Below are positions 8,899-17,556 of a stretch of DNA of 64,000 nucleotides, piece after piece. Position 1 is the stretch's first letter; each line of letters begins with the position of its first letter. The stretch is from positions 6,395 to 70,394 of the forward strand of contig JBLHPE010000008.1 in assembly GCA_047624005.1 (NCBI GenBank), written 5' to 3'. This DNA is from Ascidiaceihabitans sp047624005 (GTDB lineage Bacteria; Pseudomonadota; Alphaproteobacteria; Rhodobacterales; Rhodobacteraceae). Both the position numbers and the translations under genes were made by a program. The notes under the pieces are model-generated. The model was given only the letters and a program-made list of their open reading frames with translations. It ran no database searches and was not told where the DNA came from.

Positions 8899-9532
8899 CT
8901 TCGCCAAGCAACCGACGCGGGACAATGCACAACATCCCTGGTCCAGACATGGTTAACTGTACGGGGCCAAGCGCATTATTTGAAGTTCCAACTTTATAAT
9001 TTGGAGCAAGCTTCAATCCATCAATCGGCCACTCCAAGCCCGTTGATGTACCGGTCACCTCAGCCAACGGAAACAACGAGACGACATCGCCAGCCTGTGT
9101 GGGCAAACTAATTTGTGGCGGGCAATGAAACACCACCTCAGTCTCGCCCAAGATCACACAAGGGCGATCCGCACGAACAACTAAGGTGTGCATCGCTGCC
9201 AACTGATGATCCAATCGTCTGCCCGTAAAGCCCACTGCGATCACCACAGGGGCTGAAATATGACGCAAGCATTTGTCAAAATCAGTGCTGTTTTGTTCAG
9301 GGATATGGTGACGGCGCTCGATTGGGATGTGTGTTAATACAGCGTTATCCACTGAATCAAAATCACCAATCACAGCATGAAGGTTAATACCTGCTGCAAC
9401 TGCCACACTTGCACCACCATCTGCTGCCACACAGACAGGAGCCAAACCCAGTGCAAAGTTTAAATCAGCGGGGCCGACCTCTCCACCACCTATAAGGGTG
9501 ATTGGGTCCAAACTGTGAACAATTGGTGTCAT
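8840..9532 (-). CDS. Thiamine diphosphokinase
   Basis: Thiamine pyrophosphokinase transfers pyrophosphate from ATP to thiamine, giving the coenzyme directly. It is about 230 residues, the usual bacterial length. Motifs in order are LIGGG, VAADGGA, the Asp-rich VIGDFDSV nucleotide/thiamine site, TDFDKCLRH, and VGFTGRRLDHQLAAMHTL. The C-terminal beta-sandwich has SLFPLAEVTGTSTGLEWPIDG. The start is uncertain: ATG 9532 (MTPIVHS) fits homologues, while a GTG at 9550 adds six residues. The 3' end runs 59 bases into the opposite-strand transporter gene. No THI-box riboswitch was recognised upstream. Confidence 0.88.
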   Translation of the reverse strand: MTPIVHSLDPITLIGGGEVGPADLNFALGLAPVCVAADGGASVAVAAGINLHAVIGDFDSVDNAVLTHIPIERRHHIPEQNSTDFDKCLRHISAPVVIAVGFTGRRLDHQLAAMHTLVVRADRPCVILGETEVVFHCPPQISLPTQAGDVVSLFPLAEVTGTSTGLEWPIDGLKLAPNYKVGTSNNALGPVQLTMSGPGMLCIVPRRLLGEVTQALALPEAHATWPALVR

Positions 9533-9674
9533 CTGGGGGTTATTAAACACATTTTAGGAAAACTAACACAATCTCGCCATGAAATGATACCGTCATTGGC
9601 ACAGATTCGGGCCGCTTTCGCCCTTCGTAACAGGGTAAACATGAACCTGCAAAACCGCAGAGGACGAGCATCCT

Positions 9675-11804
9675 ATGATGAGTAACAATAAAATTTTAAC
9701 AGTTTCCTACGGCACGTTTTCTTGCACGTTGGAAGGATTCGACGATTCATTCGGTACTATGAAAGCTATCGCAGAGTATTTTCGCGATTTAGCATCGGAC
9801 GACAGATATTTTGGCGCAGAACCCCCGCAGCCCGATGCAGAAATGTTATCGCGTATCGCCCAAAAAGAAATTTCACGCCGTGTTGAAGTACGTGAGCATG
9901 AAGGCACGATCGTTATCAGCGCGACCCCTGACGAAGATCCAGGTGCACTTGAGGCCCCTGCTTTGGCAACCACGCAGGCAAACGTCCAAGCCGAGGCGCT
10001 GATTGCAGCCGAAGCAGCCCGTGCAGCACTGGCTCAAGCAGAAGAACACGCCGAACACGCCCGTGTTCAAGCCGAGGCTGAAGCAAAAGCCGCCGCAGAC
10101 GCTGATGCAACCCGTTTGGAAAACGCTCGTTTAGAAGCTGCCCGAGTTGAAGACGTTCGTCTTGAAGCTGAGCGTCAAGATGCTCAACGTGCCCAAGAAG
10201 AAGCAGCCATTGAGCCAATCGAAACACCTGCAGACGAAATAGTGCCACGCGATCTTGCCGCTGAATTACCAGAAGCAGAAGCGTTCTTTGCATCCAATTC
10301 TGATGAATTGGAAGATGACGATACAGAAGTTGACGCCGCAGACACAGCGCCGATTGCGCAGGTTGCAACCGCCAGTGAAGCCCATGTCGATAGCATTGCG
10401 GCGAAGCTACAGCGTATTCGTGCTGTCGTGTCCAATGCTGATCAAGCCAGCGACGAAGAAGATTTCTCTGAGGATCAACACGCTGAAGACTTTGGTTCAA
10501 ACGCCGTTGATGAGACTCATTTCGCGGTTACCAACGACACAACCGATGATGACTCCTTCGACATTGCCGATTTCAGCGTAGACACATCTGACGCCACAGA
10601 AACCAAAGCTGATTTCGATGTTCAGGCCGAAGCAATTGCAGACATTGAAGCCGCCAGCCAAGCAGACGACTTTGCCGATGTGCAAGCCGATCAAACTGCG
10701 ATGGATGATGACGATATGTCAGCGATCCTTGCCCGTCTTGAAGGCAGCAAATTTGACGCTGATGAAGCGGATGAAGATGGAATCGTATCAATAGAGACCA
10801 TCGAAGAGACAGCAGAGGACGAAAACCTCTTTGATGACACTATTTATGCCGGAGATGACGCCCTAATTGATGTCGATCTTGAAGACGACGCAGAACCCAA
10901 GCGCATCGCACGTGTTATCAAAGTTAAACGCGCAGACCTAGAAGCTGCAATCGCGCAAGGTGATCTGGAAGAAATTGAAGAGGGTGACGACAGTTCCCTG
11001 TCCGATGCAGATGAAGCCGAATTGGCTCTTGAGCTTGCCAACGTTGAGATCGACCTTGATGACTTGGAAGACCCAGAGAGCGAGTCCTTGTTCGAGGACG
11101 ACACATTTGAGGAAGCCATTGCGCCTCAATCGCTACCACAGATCGATGGTGCCGATGATGATCTATCCCGCCTTCTGGCTGAAGCCGACCAACAAATGGA
11201 CGATGAAGAAGGTAAACAAAGCCGTGACGCATTCTCACATTTGAAGGCAGCAGTTGCGGTCAAAAATGCAGATGCTGGCTTGGCAGAGCCAACTGCGGAA
11301 GAAGAAGAAGTGGCCTATCGCAGCGACTTGGCAACAGCCGTGAAGCCACGTCGCCCTTCAGCGGGTGCCGCCCGTTCAGAACGTCCAACGCAAACCGAAC
11401 GTCCTGCGCCTTTGAAATTGGTTGCAGAACAACGTGTTGACGCTGCTGACATAGACACACGTGGGCCAGTACGCCCCCGCCGCGTCGCCCTACAAGAAGC
11501 CGCTGTGAACAACGAAGCGGAAAGCTTCGTCGAGTTCGCTGAAGACATGGGCGCAAGTGAATTGCCGGATCTTCTTGAAGCCGCAGCAGCCTACATGTCC
11601 TTCGTTGAGGGCCGCGAACAATTCTCGCGTCCACAGTTGATGAACAAGGTACGCTCTGTTGAGAAAGAAAACTTCAGCCGCGAAGATGGCCTTCGGTCTT
11701 TCGGCAAACTGCTGCGCGCTGGTAAAATTGAAAAGATCAAAGGTGGCCGTTTTTCAGTCACCAGTGACATCGGTTACCGCCCAGACGCACGCGCCGTCGG
11801 CTAA
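9675..11804 (+). CDS. Large acidic coiled-coil protein, conserved in roseobacters, function unknown
   Basis: The 709-residue protein has no signal peptide or membrane helix. The N-terminal 80 residues form a compact conserved block (ILTVSYGTFSCTLEGFDDSF...). Residues about 105-185 are Ala/Glu/Arg-rich and strongly coiled-coil. Residues 190-500 are extremely acidic and look disordered, with short amphipathic islands such as IAAKLQRIRAVV and AILARLEGSKF. The last 80 residues form a second conserved block with LPDLLEAAAAYMSFVEG and a basic helix-turn stretch ending GKIEKIKGGRFSV. Start ATG 9675 or 9678 follows GAGGACGAG. A strong terminator follows, so it is transcribed alone. I recognise it only as a roseobacter family of unknown role; a scaffold or chromosome/partner-binding function would be speculation. 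Confidence 0.85.
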   Translation: MMSNNKILTVSYGTFSCTLEGFDDSFGTMKAIAEYFRDLASDDRYFGAEPPQPDAEMLSRIAQKEISRRVEVREHEGTIVISATPDEDPGALEAPALATTQANVQAEALIAAEAARAALAQAEEHAEHARVQAEAEAKAAADADATRLENARLEAARVEDVRLEAERQDAQRAQEEAAIEPIETPADEIVPRDLAAELPEAEAFFASNSDELEDDDTEVDAADTAPIAQVATASEAHVDSIAAKLQRIRAVVSNADQASDEEDFSEDQHAEDFGSNAVDETHFAVTNDTTDDDSFDIADFSVDTSDATETKADFDVQAEAIADIEAASQADDFADVQADQTAMDDDDMSAILARLEGSKFDADEADEDGIVSIETIEETAEDENLFDDTIYAGDDALIDVDLEDDAEPKRIARVIKVKRADLEAAIAQGDLEEIEEGDDSSLSDADEAELALELANVEIDLDDLEDPESESLFEDDTFEEAIAPQSLPQIDGADDDLSRLLAEADQQMDDEEGKQSRDAFSHLKAAVAVKNADAGLAEPTAEEEEVAYRSDLATAVKPRRPSAGAARSERPTQTERPAPLKLVAEQRVDAADIDTRGPVRPRRVALQEAAVNNEAESFVEFAEDMGASELPDLLEAAAAYMSFVEGREQFSRPQLMNKVRSVEKENFSREDGLRSFGKLLRAGKIEKIKGGRFSVTSDIGYRPDARAVG

Positions 11805-11824
11805 ACCTTTGGCAATACCAATTC

Positions 11825-11857
11825 AAAAAGGCGGCGCTGAAAGGTGCCGCCTTTTTT
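11825..11857. terminator. Intrinsic terminator after the 709-residue protein gene
   Basis: AAAAAGGCGGC (11825-11835) pairs perfectly with GCCGCCTTTTT after a 10-base loop and is followed by a T-run. The A-run on the left makes it usable from both strands, but only the plus-strand gene ends here. Confidence 0.85.
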
Positions 11858-11938
11858 GCATTTGGACTGCAACAATCGCCTTGACGTTATCCCCACACAA
11901 GCCTCCACTCCGTATCTGACACCACCTGAGGTCCCTTG

Positions 11939-13219
11939 ATGCCCAATCCCTCATTCACCCGTTTTGTAGCTGCCTCAGGTCTTACCAATCTGGCAGACGG
12001 TATTGCTACGGTTGCATGGGCTTGGATGGCGTCCCTCCTCACCCGCGATCCACTCCTAGTGGCCATGATGCCTGTCGCATTGCGGTTGCCATGGTTCCTC
12101 TTTGCCATCCCGGCAGGCATTATTACGGACCGTGTGGACCGTCGAAAACTGATCCTGTGGATGGATGTCATCAGGGCAATCGCTTTTGCTATAGCGACGG
12201 TTGTGATCTGGCAGGCCTTGCCACTTGCCGCGCCCCCCCAAACAGGCCTTGCCCAACCCACCGTATTCTACATCTTAATGGGCACGGCCCTTTTGGTTGG
12301 CGGCGCCGAAGTGTTTCGCGACAACGCCGCCCAAACCATGTTGCCCAGTCTTGTCCCGCATGACGCACTTGAGCGGGCCAATGGACGGTTGTGGAGCGTT
12401 GAGCTGATTGGCAATTCCCTTGTTGGTCCAGCGCTTGGGGCCTTTCTAATCGCCGCATTTGCGCCTGCCCCTTTCGCGTTAAACTCTATCGCTTACGCTG
12501 TTGCTTTGGTCTGTGCCATGTCTCTCAAAGGCGCGTTCAAACCCCAGCTAAATGAGGCAAAGCCGGACTGGAAATCAGAACTAAGCGAGGCATATACTTT
12601 CCTCAAATCTTCAACATTGTTACGATCTTTGGCTTTGATAACAGGTGGTTGGAACCTTCTGTTTCATATGTCAGCTATTGCCTTGGTCCTACACGTTCAG
12701 GAAAACCTGAACCTTGGGGCTACAGCTTACGGCCTGCTTTTGGCTGCAGGGGCCTTTGGTGGGATCACAGCAGGGTTTATGGCCGAGCGGATCATCAAAC
12801 GCTTTGGACCGAAACGCACAGCACAAGTCAGCTTAATGGTCTCGGCCCCCAGTTTTTTACTTATGGCACTTGCCCCGAATTGGCTGACCCTTGCCCTCAC
12901 AATCGCGATATTTGAATTTGCAGGACTGACATGGAACACAGTGTCCGTGTCTTACCGCCAACGTCAAATCCCCGATGCATTACTTGGGCGGGTCAACAGC
13001 CTTTACAGACTTTTGGCGTGGGGATTGATGCCCATCGGACTTGTTCTGTCTGGCCTAATCGTACGCTACGCCGAACCCATGATCGGACGCAGCCAAGCCC
13101 TGAACCTGCCGATTTTCACGGCAAGTGCAGGTGCTTTAATCTTGGGCATCTTAGGGTGGCAGGCGCTAAATCGTGGCTTCAATCACGTTGATCAGGATCA
13201 GCCTGACCAACGCCCATGA
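11939..13219 (+). CDS. MFS transporter, DHA3/EntS-like
   Basis: This 426-residue major-facilitator protein has about twelve membrane helices. The loop 2-3 motif reads PAGIITDRVDRRKLI, close to the G-x-x-x-D-R-x-x-R-R signature. The layout (short N-terminus, DNAAQTMLPSLVP in loop 4-5) resembles the DHA3 branch that includes EntS-type exporters. ATG 11939 is chosen over the overlapping TTG 11936. The 3' end overlaps the convergent DUF2842 gene by 41 bases. Substrate unknown; no siderophore genes are nearby. Confidence 0.85.
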   Translation: MPNPSFTRFVAASGLTNLADGIATVAWAWMASLLTRDPLLVAMMPVALRLPWFLFAIPAGIITDRVDRRKLILWMDVIRAIAFAIATVVIWQALPLAAPPQTGLAQPTVFYILMGTALLVGGAEVFRDNAAQTMLPSLVPHDALERANGRLWSVELIGNSLVGPALGAFLIAAFAPAPFALNSIAYAVALVCAMSLKGAFKPQLNEAKPDWKSELSEAYTFLKSSTLLRSLALITGGWNLLFHMSAIALVLHVQENLNLGATAYGLLLAAGAFGGITAGFMAERIIKRFGPKRTAQVSLMVSAPSFLLMALAPNWLTLALTIAIFEFAGLTWNTVSVSYRQRQIPDALLGRVNSLYRLLAWGLMPIGLVLSGLIVRYAEPMIGRSQALNLPIFTASAGALILGILGWQALNRGFNHVDQDQPDQRP

Positions 13220-13403
13220 ACACAGCCTTCAATGGGAAGGCCCAAACCACGCCCAAACCAAGGTAAATAAGCACTTCGATCACAATATGTGGCCGTGTTT
13301 CAAAAAACGACATCACCCAGACAGCGGTGACAATATAGACGGGCAATCCAATCAAAAGGACAACCAGCGACCAGCGACGGCGGGCTTTGTAGCTAAGGGC
13401 CAT
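13179..13403 (-). CDS. DUF2842 small membrane protein
   Basis: This 74-residue protein has a basic N-terminus (ALSYKARRRW) and two membrane helices (about 12-32 and 42-62). It ends in FMGVGQADPD, the conserved tail of the alphaproteobacterial DUF2842 family of unknown function. Its ATG shares one base with the purA stop (TGATG), so it is coupled to purA, a linkage I recall in other Rhodobacteraceae. It overlaps the convergent MFS gene by 41 bases. Confidence 0.88.
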   Translation of the reverse strand: MALSYKARRRWSLVVLLIGLPVYIVTAVWVMSFFETRPHIVIEVLIYLGLGVVWAFPLKAVFMGVGQADPDQRD

Positions 13404-14698
13404 CAGTCGGCAAACGGGTCAGTGACAAGGATGGTGTCCTCACGCTCTGGCGAGGTTGATAACATCGCCACAGGGCAATCAATCAACTCTTCTACCCGAC
13501 GCACATACTTGATCGCTTCGGCTGGCAAATCGGCCCAAGACCGCGCACCTTCCGTAGATTGCGACCAGCCCGGCATCGTTTCATAGATCGGTGTGCAACG
13601 GGCCTGTTGGTTGGAGGCAGTGGGCAAGTGATCGATCCGCTTGCCATCCAGCTCATAAGCCACGCAAATTTTCAGCTCTTCAAAGCCGTCCAAAACATCC
13701 AGCTTCGTGAAGGCAATTCCAGACACGCCAGAAGTCGCACAGGTTTGGCGCACCAAAACCGCGTCAAACCAACCACAACGACGTTTGCGGCCTGTGACTG
13801 TGCCAAACTCATGGCCCCGTTCACCAAGGCGTTGGCCGTCAGCGTCATCCAGTTCACACGGGAACGGTCCCTCACCTACACGGGTGGTATAGGCCTTCAC
13901 GATACCCAAAACAAAATCGATTGCGCCCGGTCCCATCCCAGTTCCAGTTGCCGCTTGGCCTGCAATCACGTTGGACGAGGTCACAAACGGATATGTCCCA
14001 AAGTCGATGTCCAAAAGCGCGCCTTGCGCCCCTTCAAACAAGATACGTTTGCCAGCCTTGCGTTTTTCAGCCAGCACTTTCCAAACAGGTGCTGCGAATT
14101 GCAAAACGGAATCAGCGATCTCTTCCAACTTAGCAAGCAACGCGGCCCGGTCCACAGGATCAATGCCCATGCCACGACGCAGCGTGTTGTGATGCTCTAG
14201 CAAACGATCGACACGGGTTTCAAGCGTTTCACGATCCGCCAAATCTGCGACGCGAATGGCACGGCGGCCAACTTTATCTTCATAAGCTGGGCCAATGCCA
14301 CGGCCTGTCGTCCCGATCTTAGTTCCCGGATTTGCTGCCTCTTCACGGGCGCGATCCAATTCGCCGTGTACCGGCAGGATCAGCGGTGTATTTTCCGCAA
14401 TCATCAAATTGTCTGGATTGATTTCAACGCCTTGGCTTTTCAGCAAAGCGATCTCTTCTTTCAAATGCCAAGGGTCCAGAACAACGCCGTTGCCAATGAC
14501 AGACAACTTACCACCGCGCACAATCCCAGAGGGCAGCAGCGACAGTTTGTAAACTTTGCCATCAATAACAAGCGTGTGGCCTGCATTGTGACCGCCTTGA
14601 AAGCGGGCGATAACGTCCGCGCGTTCAGAAAGCCAATCGACGATCTTGCCTTTACCTTCGTCGCCCCATTGAGCGCCGACAACTACTACATTGGCCAT
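13403..14698 (-). CDS. purA: Adenylosuccinate synthetase
   Basis: PurA joins IMP and aspartate with GTP to form adenylosuccinate, the first committed AMP step. It is 431 residues from ATG 14698 (MANVVVVGAQWGDEGKGK), which follows AAGGACCGAGATC; an upstream in-frame codon at 14734 is rejected. Visible motifs are the GDEGKGK phosphate loop near residue 12, FQGGHNAGHT, GTTGRGIGPAYEDK, FEGAQGALLDIDFGTYPFVTSSN and the C-terminal base-binding TKLDVLDG. The stop overlaps the DUF2842 start. Confidence 0.97.
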   Translation of the reverse strand: MANVVVVGAQWGDEGKGKIVDWLSERADVIARFQGGHNAGHTLVIDGKVYKLSLLPSGIVRGGKLSVIGNGVVLDPWHLKEEIALLKSQGVEINPDNLMIAENTPLILPVHGELDRAREEAANPGTKIGTTGRGIGPAYEDKVGRRAIRVADLADRETLETRVDRLLEHHNTLRRGMGIDPVDRAALLAKLEEIADSVLQFAAPVWKVLAEKRKAGKRILFEGAQGALLDIDFGTYPFVTSSNVIAGQAATGTGMGPGAIDFVLGIVKAYTTRVGEGPFPCELDDADGQRLGERGHEFGTVTGRKRRCGWFDAVLVRQTCATSGVSGIAFTKLDVLDGFEELKICVAYELDGKRIDHLPTASNQQARCTPIYETMPGWSQSTEGARSWADLPAEAIKYVRRVEELIDCPVAMLSTSPEREDTILVTDPFAD

Positions 14699-14829
14699 GA
14701 TCTCGGTCCTTTTTTCATGCAAACCCGCGACCATATAGACGCGTGAGGGCGCAGGTGAAACCTGATTCTTGCCTTTTGGCCCATTCCATGGTGTTCATTT
14801 CGTCGCAGATAAATTTAAGGAATGGGTTC

Positions 14830-15225
14830 ATGGGTTTCATTTTACGTTGGTTGGCAGCCTTTGCGCTGCTCGCAGCCACCTATAATCCAACAGATTATAA
14901 CTACATAAAATGGGTCATGATGCTTGGCGACGGCTCGATCTCACTGATGGTGCTTGCGGGCTTACTTTTATTGATCGGCTACATCATTTATCTGCGGGCC
15001 ACATTGCGATCCATCGGCGGCTTTGGAATGATGCTGGTGTTGGCGCTGGTTGGGGCACTGCTTTGGGTGCTCTATGATTTCGGCGTCCTCAGCCTAGACA
15101 ATGCAGGCCTAAATGTTTGGTTGGGATTGCTGGCCTTGTCCTTGGTATTGGGCATTGGGCTTAGCTGGAGCCACGTACGCCGGGCCCTTTCAGGTCAAGC
15201 CGACATGGATGACGTGGATCAATAA
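14830..15225 (+). CDS. DUF6524 family membrane protein
   Basis: The protein has 131 residues from ATG 14830 (MGFILRWLAAF) behind an AAGGAA ribosome site; in-frame codons further upstream are rejected. There are four membrane segments (about residues 3-18, 38-57, 66-86 and 97-117) and a short acidic tail ending GQADMDDVDQ. The FNPT-like NPTDYNYIKW and GYIIYLRATLRSIG segments are the recognisable conserved parts of this roseobacter family of unknown function. It diverges from purA. Confidence 0.8.
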   Translation: MGFILRWLAAFALLAATYNPTDYNYIKWVMMLGDGSISLMVLAGLLLLIGYIIYLRATLRSIGGFGMMLVLALVGALLWVLYDFGVLSLDNAGLNVWLGLLALSLVLGIGLSWSHVRRALSGQADMDDVDQ

Positions 15226-15265
15226 GACCTCGCCCGCCTCACGTAAGGCGTGCAGAACCGCGCAG

Positions 15266-15577
15266 CTAGCTTAACGAAACAGGGTCACCGTGCGGCGTGG
15301 ATAGATACGCCTGCTCCCAAGCATCGCGTGTCTTGGCAACATCAGCGGGCAAAGCAGCACCTGTCTCGGCCAAAAATGTCTCTAACGTCTCAAGCCAAGC
15401 CGCGAAATAATCATCGCCACCATTCAGGTCTTTGTCGACACCGTGTCGCTTCAAGGTCGCGCCAAAACGCTCGGCCCAATCCGACCAGACAAAGCGACCA
15501 GCCTCGTTTAAGTGAACGGTCAAAGCAAATAGCTGGGCGTGCCACGGCTCTTGAAAAACCGGCTCAGGCGCACTCAC
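15266..15577 (-). CDS. Nitrile hydratase accessory (activator) protein
   Basis: This 103-residue protein resembles the N-terminal part of nitrile hydratase beta subunits (SAPEPVFQEPWHAQLFALT). Small accessory proteins of this kind help deliver cobalt and mature the alpha subunit. I choose GTG 15577 because it overlaps the beta-subunit stop as GTGA; the GTG at 15604 would put nine poorly fitting residues in front. It is the third gene of the alpha-beta-accessory operon, the usual order for cobalt enzymes. Confidence 0.85.
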   Translation of the reverse strand: MSAPEPVFQEPWHAQLFALTVHLNEAGRFVWSDWAERFGATLKRHGVDKDLNGGDDYFAAWLETLETFLAETGAALPADVAKTRDAWEQAYLSTPHGDPVSLS

Positions 15578-16254
15578 ACTGCAGGGTCCAGATAACTTTG
15601 CCACAAATCCAACACGACCTCATCCATTGGGTGCTCAGGATTTGCCCACAGCTCAGAGGCCGCGAACGCAACAGCATAAAGCGGCTCAGCGCCGTCCCCC
15701 AGATGATGCGCAGAACTGTCAGGCAACACATGGGTGCCGTGAACCCTTAAAATACGCCCAGTCGCCCCAACCGCATAAGCGGGCAAACGTGTGTGACCGC
15801 CATCGACCAATCGATTGCCGTTGATCCGGCGCGTGCGCACAGCGTCACCAACCTTAAAGGCGACGGCCACATCACTGGGCCGATCCGCAGGACCACCGGA
15901 CGCCAAAACCCCAGCGACCTTATCTGCAACCATCCGTTTGGCGGCCAAATCACTCGCACCAATCGCCTGACCAGCAGCCAATTCTTCCCTGCTTAGAATG
16001 TCAGCATCCACCAGCAGGCCAGTCAAACCAGCCATCCATTTCTCATAATAACTTAACGACGCATAATCGGCTGGCGGCAAACATTCGCGCCCATGCCGAG
16101 AAATATCAATGTTCCACTTGCCCAAGGCACCCGCTGCCAAAGTCACGGCCAAAGCGCGGCCATGCCACTCTTCGTGAAACACCGGCCCACCTTCAGCCTC
16201 AGGCACAATAGGGCCATCACCAAAACGCCCCCCCATGTCATGCACACGGGTCAT
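15574..16254 (-). CDS. Nitrile hydratase beta subunit
   Basis: The 226-residue beta subunit begins MTRVHDMGGRFGDGPI, the family hallmark, followed by FHEEWHGRALA and SYYEKWMAGL. The C-terminal SH3-like barrel has a VGDAVRTRRIN stretch and ends with DEVVLDLWQSYLDPAV. With the alpha subunit it hydrates nitriles to amides. The start ATG overlaps the alpha stop as ATGA and the stop overlaps the accessory gene start, so the three are translationally coupled. No amidase gene is seen next to it, so the resulting amide must be handled elsewhere. Confidence 0.93.
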   Translation of the reverse strand: MTRVHDMGGRFGDGPIVPEAEGGPVFHEEWHGRALAVTLAAGALGKWNIDISRHGRECLPPADYASLSYYEKWMAGLTGLLVDADILSREELAAGQAIGASDLAAKRMVADKVAGVLASGGPADRPSDVAVAFKVGDAVRTRRINGNRLVDGGHTRLPAYAVGATGRILRVHGTHVLPDSSAHHLGDGAEPLYAVAFAASELWANPEHPMDEVVLDLWQSYLDPAV

Positions 16255-16901
16255 GGCTGCACATTTGGCGAAACCGCCACCCCTGTGCCAATCATCGAGT
16301 CGCGGGTGATCAAATCCATCAACGCCGCCTCGTCCAGCCCTTCAGTGCCAGCAGGTCGTTGCGGGATCACCAAATAACGGGTCTCTGCCGTAGAATCCCA
16401 AACACGAACGGCCATGCCATCCGGCAATGTCACGCCAAACTCTGACAAAACCTTGCGGGGTTCACGCACAGCGCGGGCGCGGTAGGCGTCCGATTTATAC
16501 CATGTGGGCGGAATGCCCAGCAGCGGCCAAGGGTAACAACTGCACAGGGTGCACACGACTATATTGTGGATTGCATCCGTATTTTCGACCGCAATCATGT
16601 GTTCGCCTTGGCGGCCATAATACCCCAACTCAGACACGACAGCCGTCGCATCGGCCAACAAGGCGGCCATAAACGCGGGATCGCTCCACGCTTTGGCAAC
16701 CACATGGGCACCGTTGCGCGGACCTATCTTAGTCTCGTAGGTTTCGATGATTTCATCCAAGGCAGCAGGGTCAATCAACCCTTTCTGCGTCAGTATGGTT
16801 TCCAGTGCCTTCACCCGCAAAGCTGGGTCCGAAGGCAGAAGGGTGTGCGGGTGATCGTGATCAGTGTGGTCATGAGGCATAATGCGATCATGCAAGAGCA
16901 T
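16251..16901 (-). CDS. Nitrile hydratase alpha subunit, cobalt type
   Basis: The 216-residue catalytic alpha subunit carries the metal-binding claw VCTLCSCY, with cysteines 117, 120 and 122. In this family Thr between the first two cysteines (CTLCSC) goes with cobalt, Ser (CSLCSC) with iron. A His/Asp-rich N-terminus (MPHDHTDHDHPH) precedes the fold and might help metal capture. The start at 16901 has AGGTG five bases upstream; an ATG at 16880 is the alternative. PTWYKSDAYRARAVREPRKVL downstream is typical. Thiocyanate hydrolase gamma subunit is a relative, but the separate beta and accessory genes favour nitrile hydratase. Confidence 0.92.
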   Translation of the reverse strand: MLLHDRIMPHDHTDHDHPHTLLPSDPALRVKALETILTQKGLIDPAALDEIIETYETKIGPRNGAHVVAKAWSDPAFMAALLADATAVVSELGYYGRQGEHMIAVENTDAIHNIVVCTLCSCYPWPLLGIPPTWYKSDAYRARAVREPRKVLSEFGVTLPDGMAVRVWDSTAETRYLVIPQRPAGTEGLDEAALMDLITRDSMIGTGVAVSPNVQP

Positions 16902-17030
16902 ATGGCACCTTGTCCAGTGTCCACGCGATACTCATTCGAGCCAAATGACGATTTGCACGGCCAGCCCACTTGCCCCGCCCCGCAAACTTGCATAGATACG
17001 CCGCGAAGCGCTCACACCATGCAGGTACCT

Positions 17031-17393
17031 ATGGAAAACGTCGTTCTAATCATCCACCTAATTCTCGCATTGGGACTTATCGCCATTGTGCTTATGCAGC
17101 GCTCTGAAGGCGGCGGCCTTGGTATGGGCGGCGGCGGTGGCGGCGCAAGCAGCACGCGCCCTCCGTCAACTGCCCTTGGCAAAGTGACGTGGGTATTGGC
17201 CATCGGCTTTATCATCACCTCGATTTCGCTGACAATTATCGCGGCACAAAAGTCGGCTGGCTCATCTGTTTTGGACCGCGTCGGCGGCGCCGCACCAACA
17301 GACAACAGCGCACCGGCACTTCCATCAGGGGACGGCAGCCTGCTGCCACCTGCTGAAGGTGACAACGCACCATTGGTTCCAACTGCCGATTAA
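17031..17393 (+). CDS. secG: Preprotein translocase subunit SecG
   Basis: SecG is the small SecYEG translocon subunit. It has 120 residues with two membrane helices: MENVVLIIHLILALGLIAIVL and one at about 50-70. They are separated by the conserved QRSEGGGLGMGGGGGG loop. The C-terminal tail is long, acidic and Pro/Ala-rich, as is common in alphaproteobacteria. ATG 17031 is the family start; an in-frame ATG at 17019 is possible. It diverges from the nitrile hydratase operon and is followed by pyrG, a gene order seen in other roseobacters. Confidence 0.93.
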   Translation: MENVVLIIHLILALGLIAIVLMQRSEGGGLGMGGGGGGASSTRPPSTALGKVTWVLAIGFIITSISLTIIAAQKSAGSSVLDRVGGAAPTDNSAPALPSGDGSLLPPAEGDNAPLVPTAD

Positions 17394-17556
17394 TACCCAA
17401 ATCTTGAGGCAAACGAATTTTTCGCAACATCATGTTGCGTCTCGCTTGCCTTATGAACCCGAATCCTGTTAGGTTTAAACCCCGTGGTACTGTGAAATTC
17501 ACAGGCAGTTCTGGTGGCCTATCACGCCCCTAATTTTACGACGGGAAAGTCCTTTC

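Noticed and set aside
9916..10500. Minus-strand Gln/Leu-rich ORF opposite the 709-residue protein
   Set aside because: It mirrors the Ala/Glu/Arg coiled-coil codons of the real gene and has no ribosome site or recognisable motif.
15266..16901. Thiocyanate hydrolase instead of nitrile hydratase
   Set aside because: Subunit sizes, separate beta and accessory genes, and the beta N-terminus fit nitrile hydratase better.
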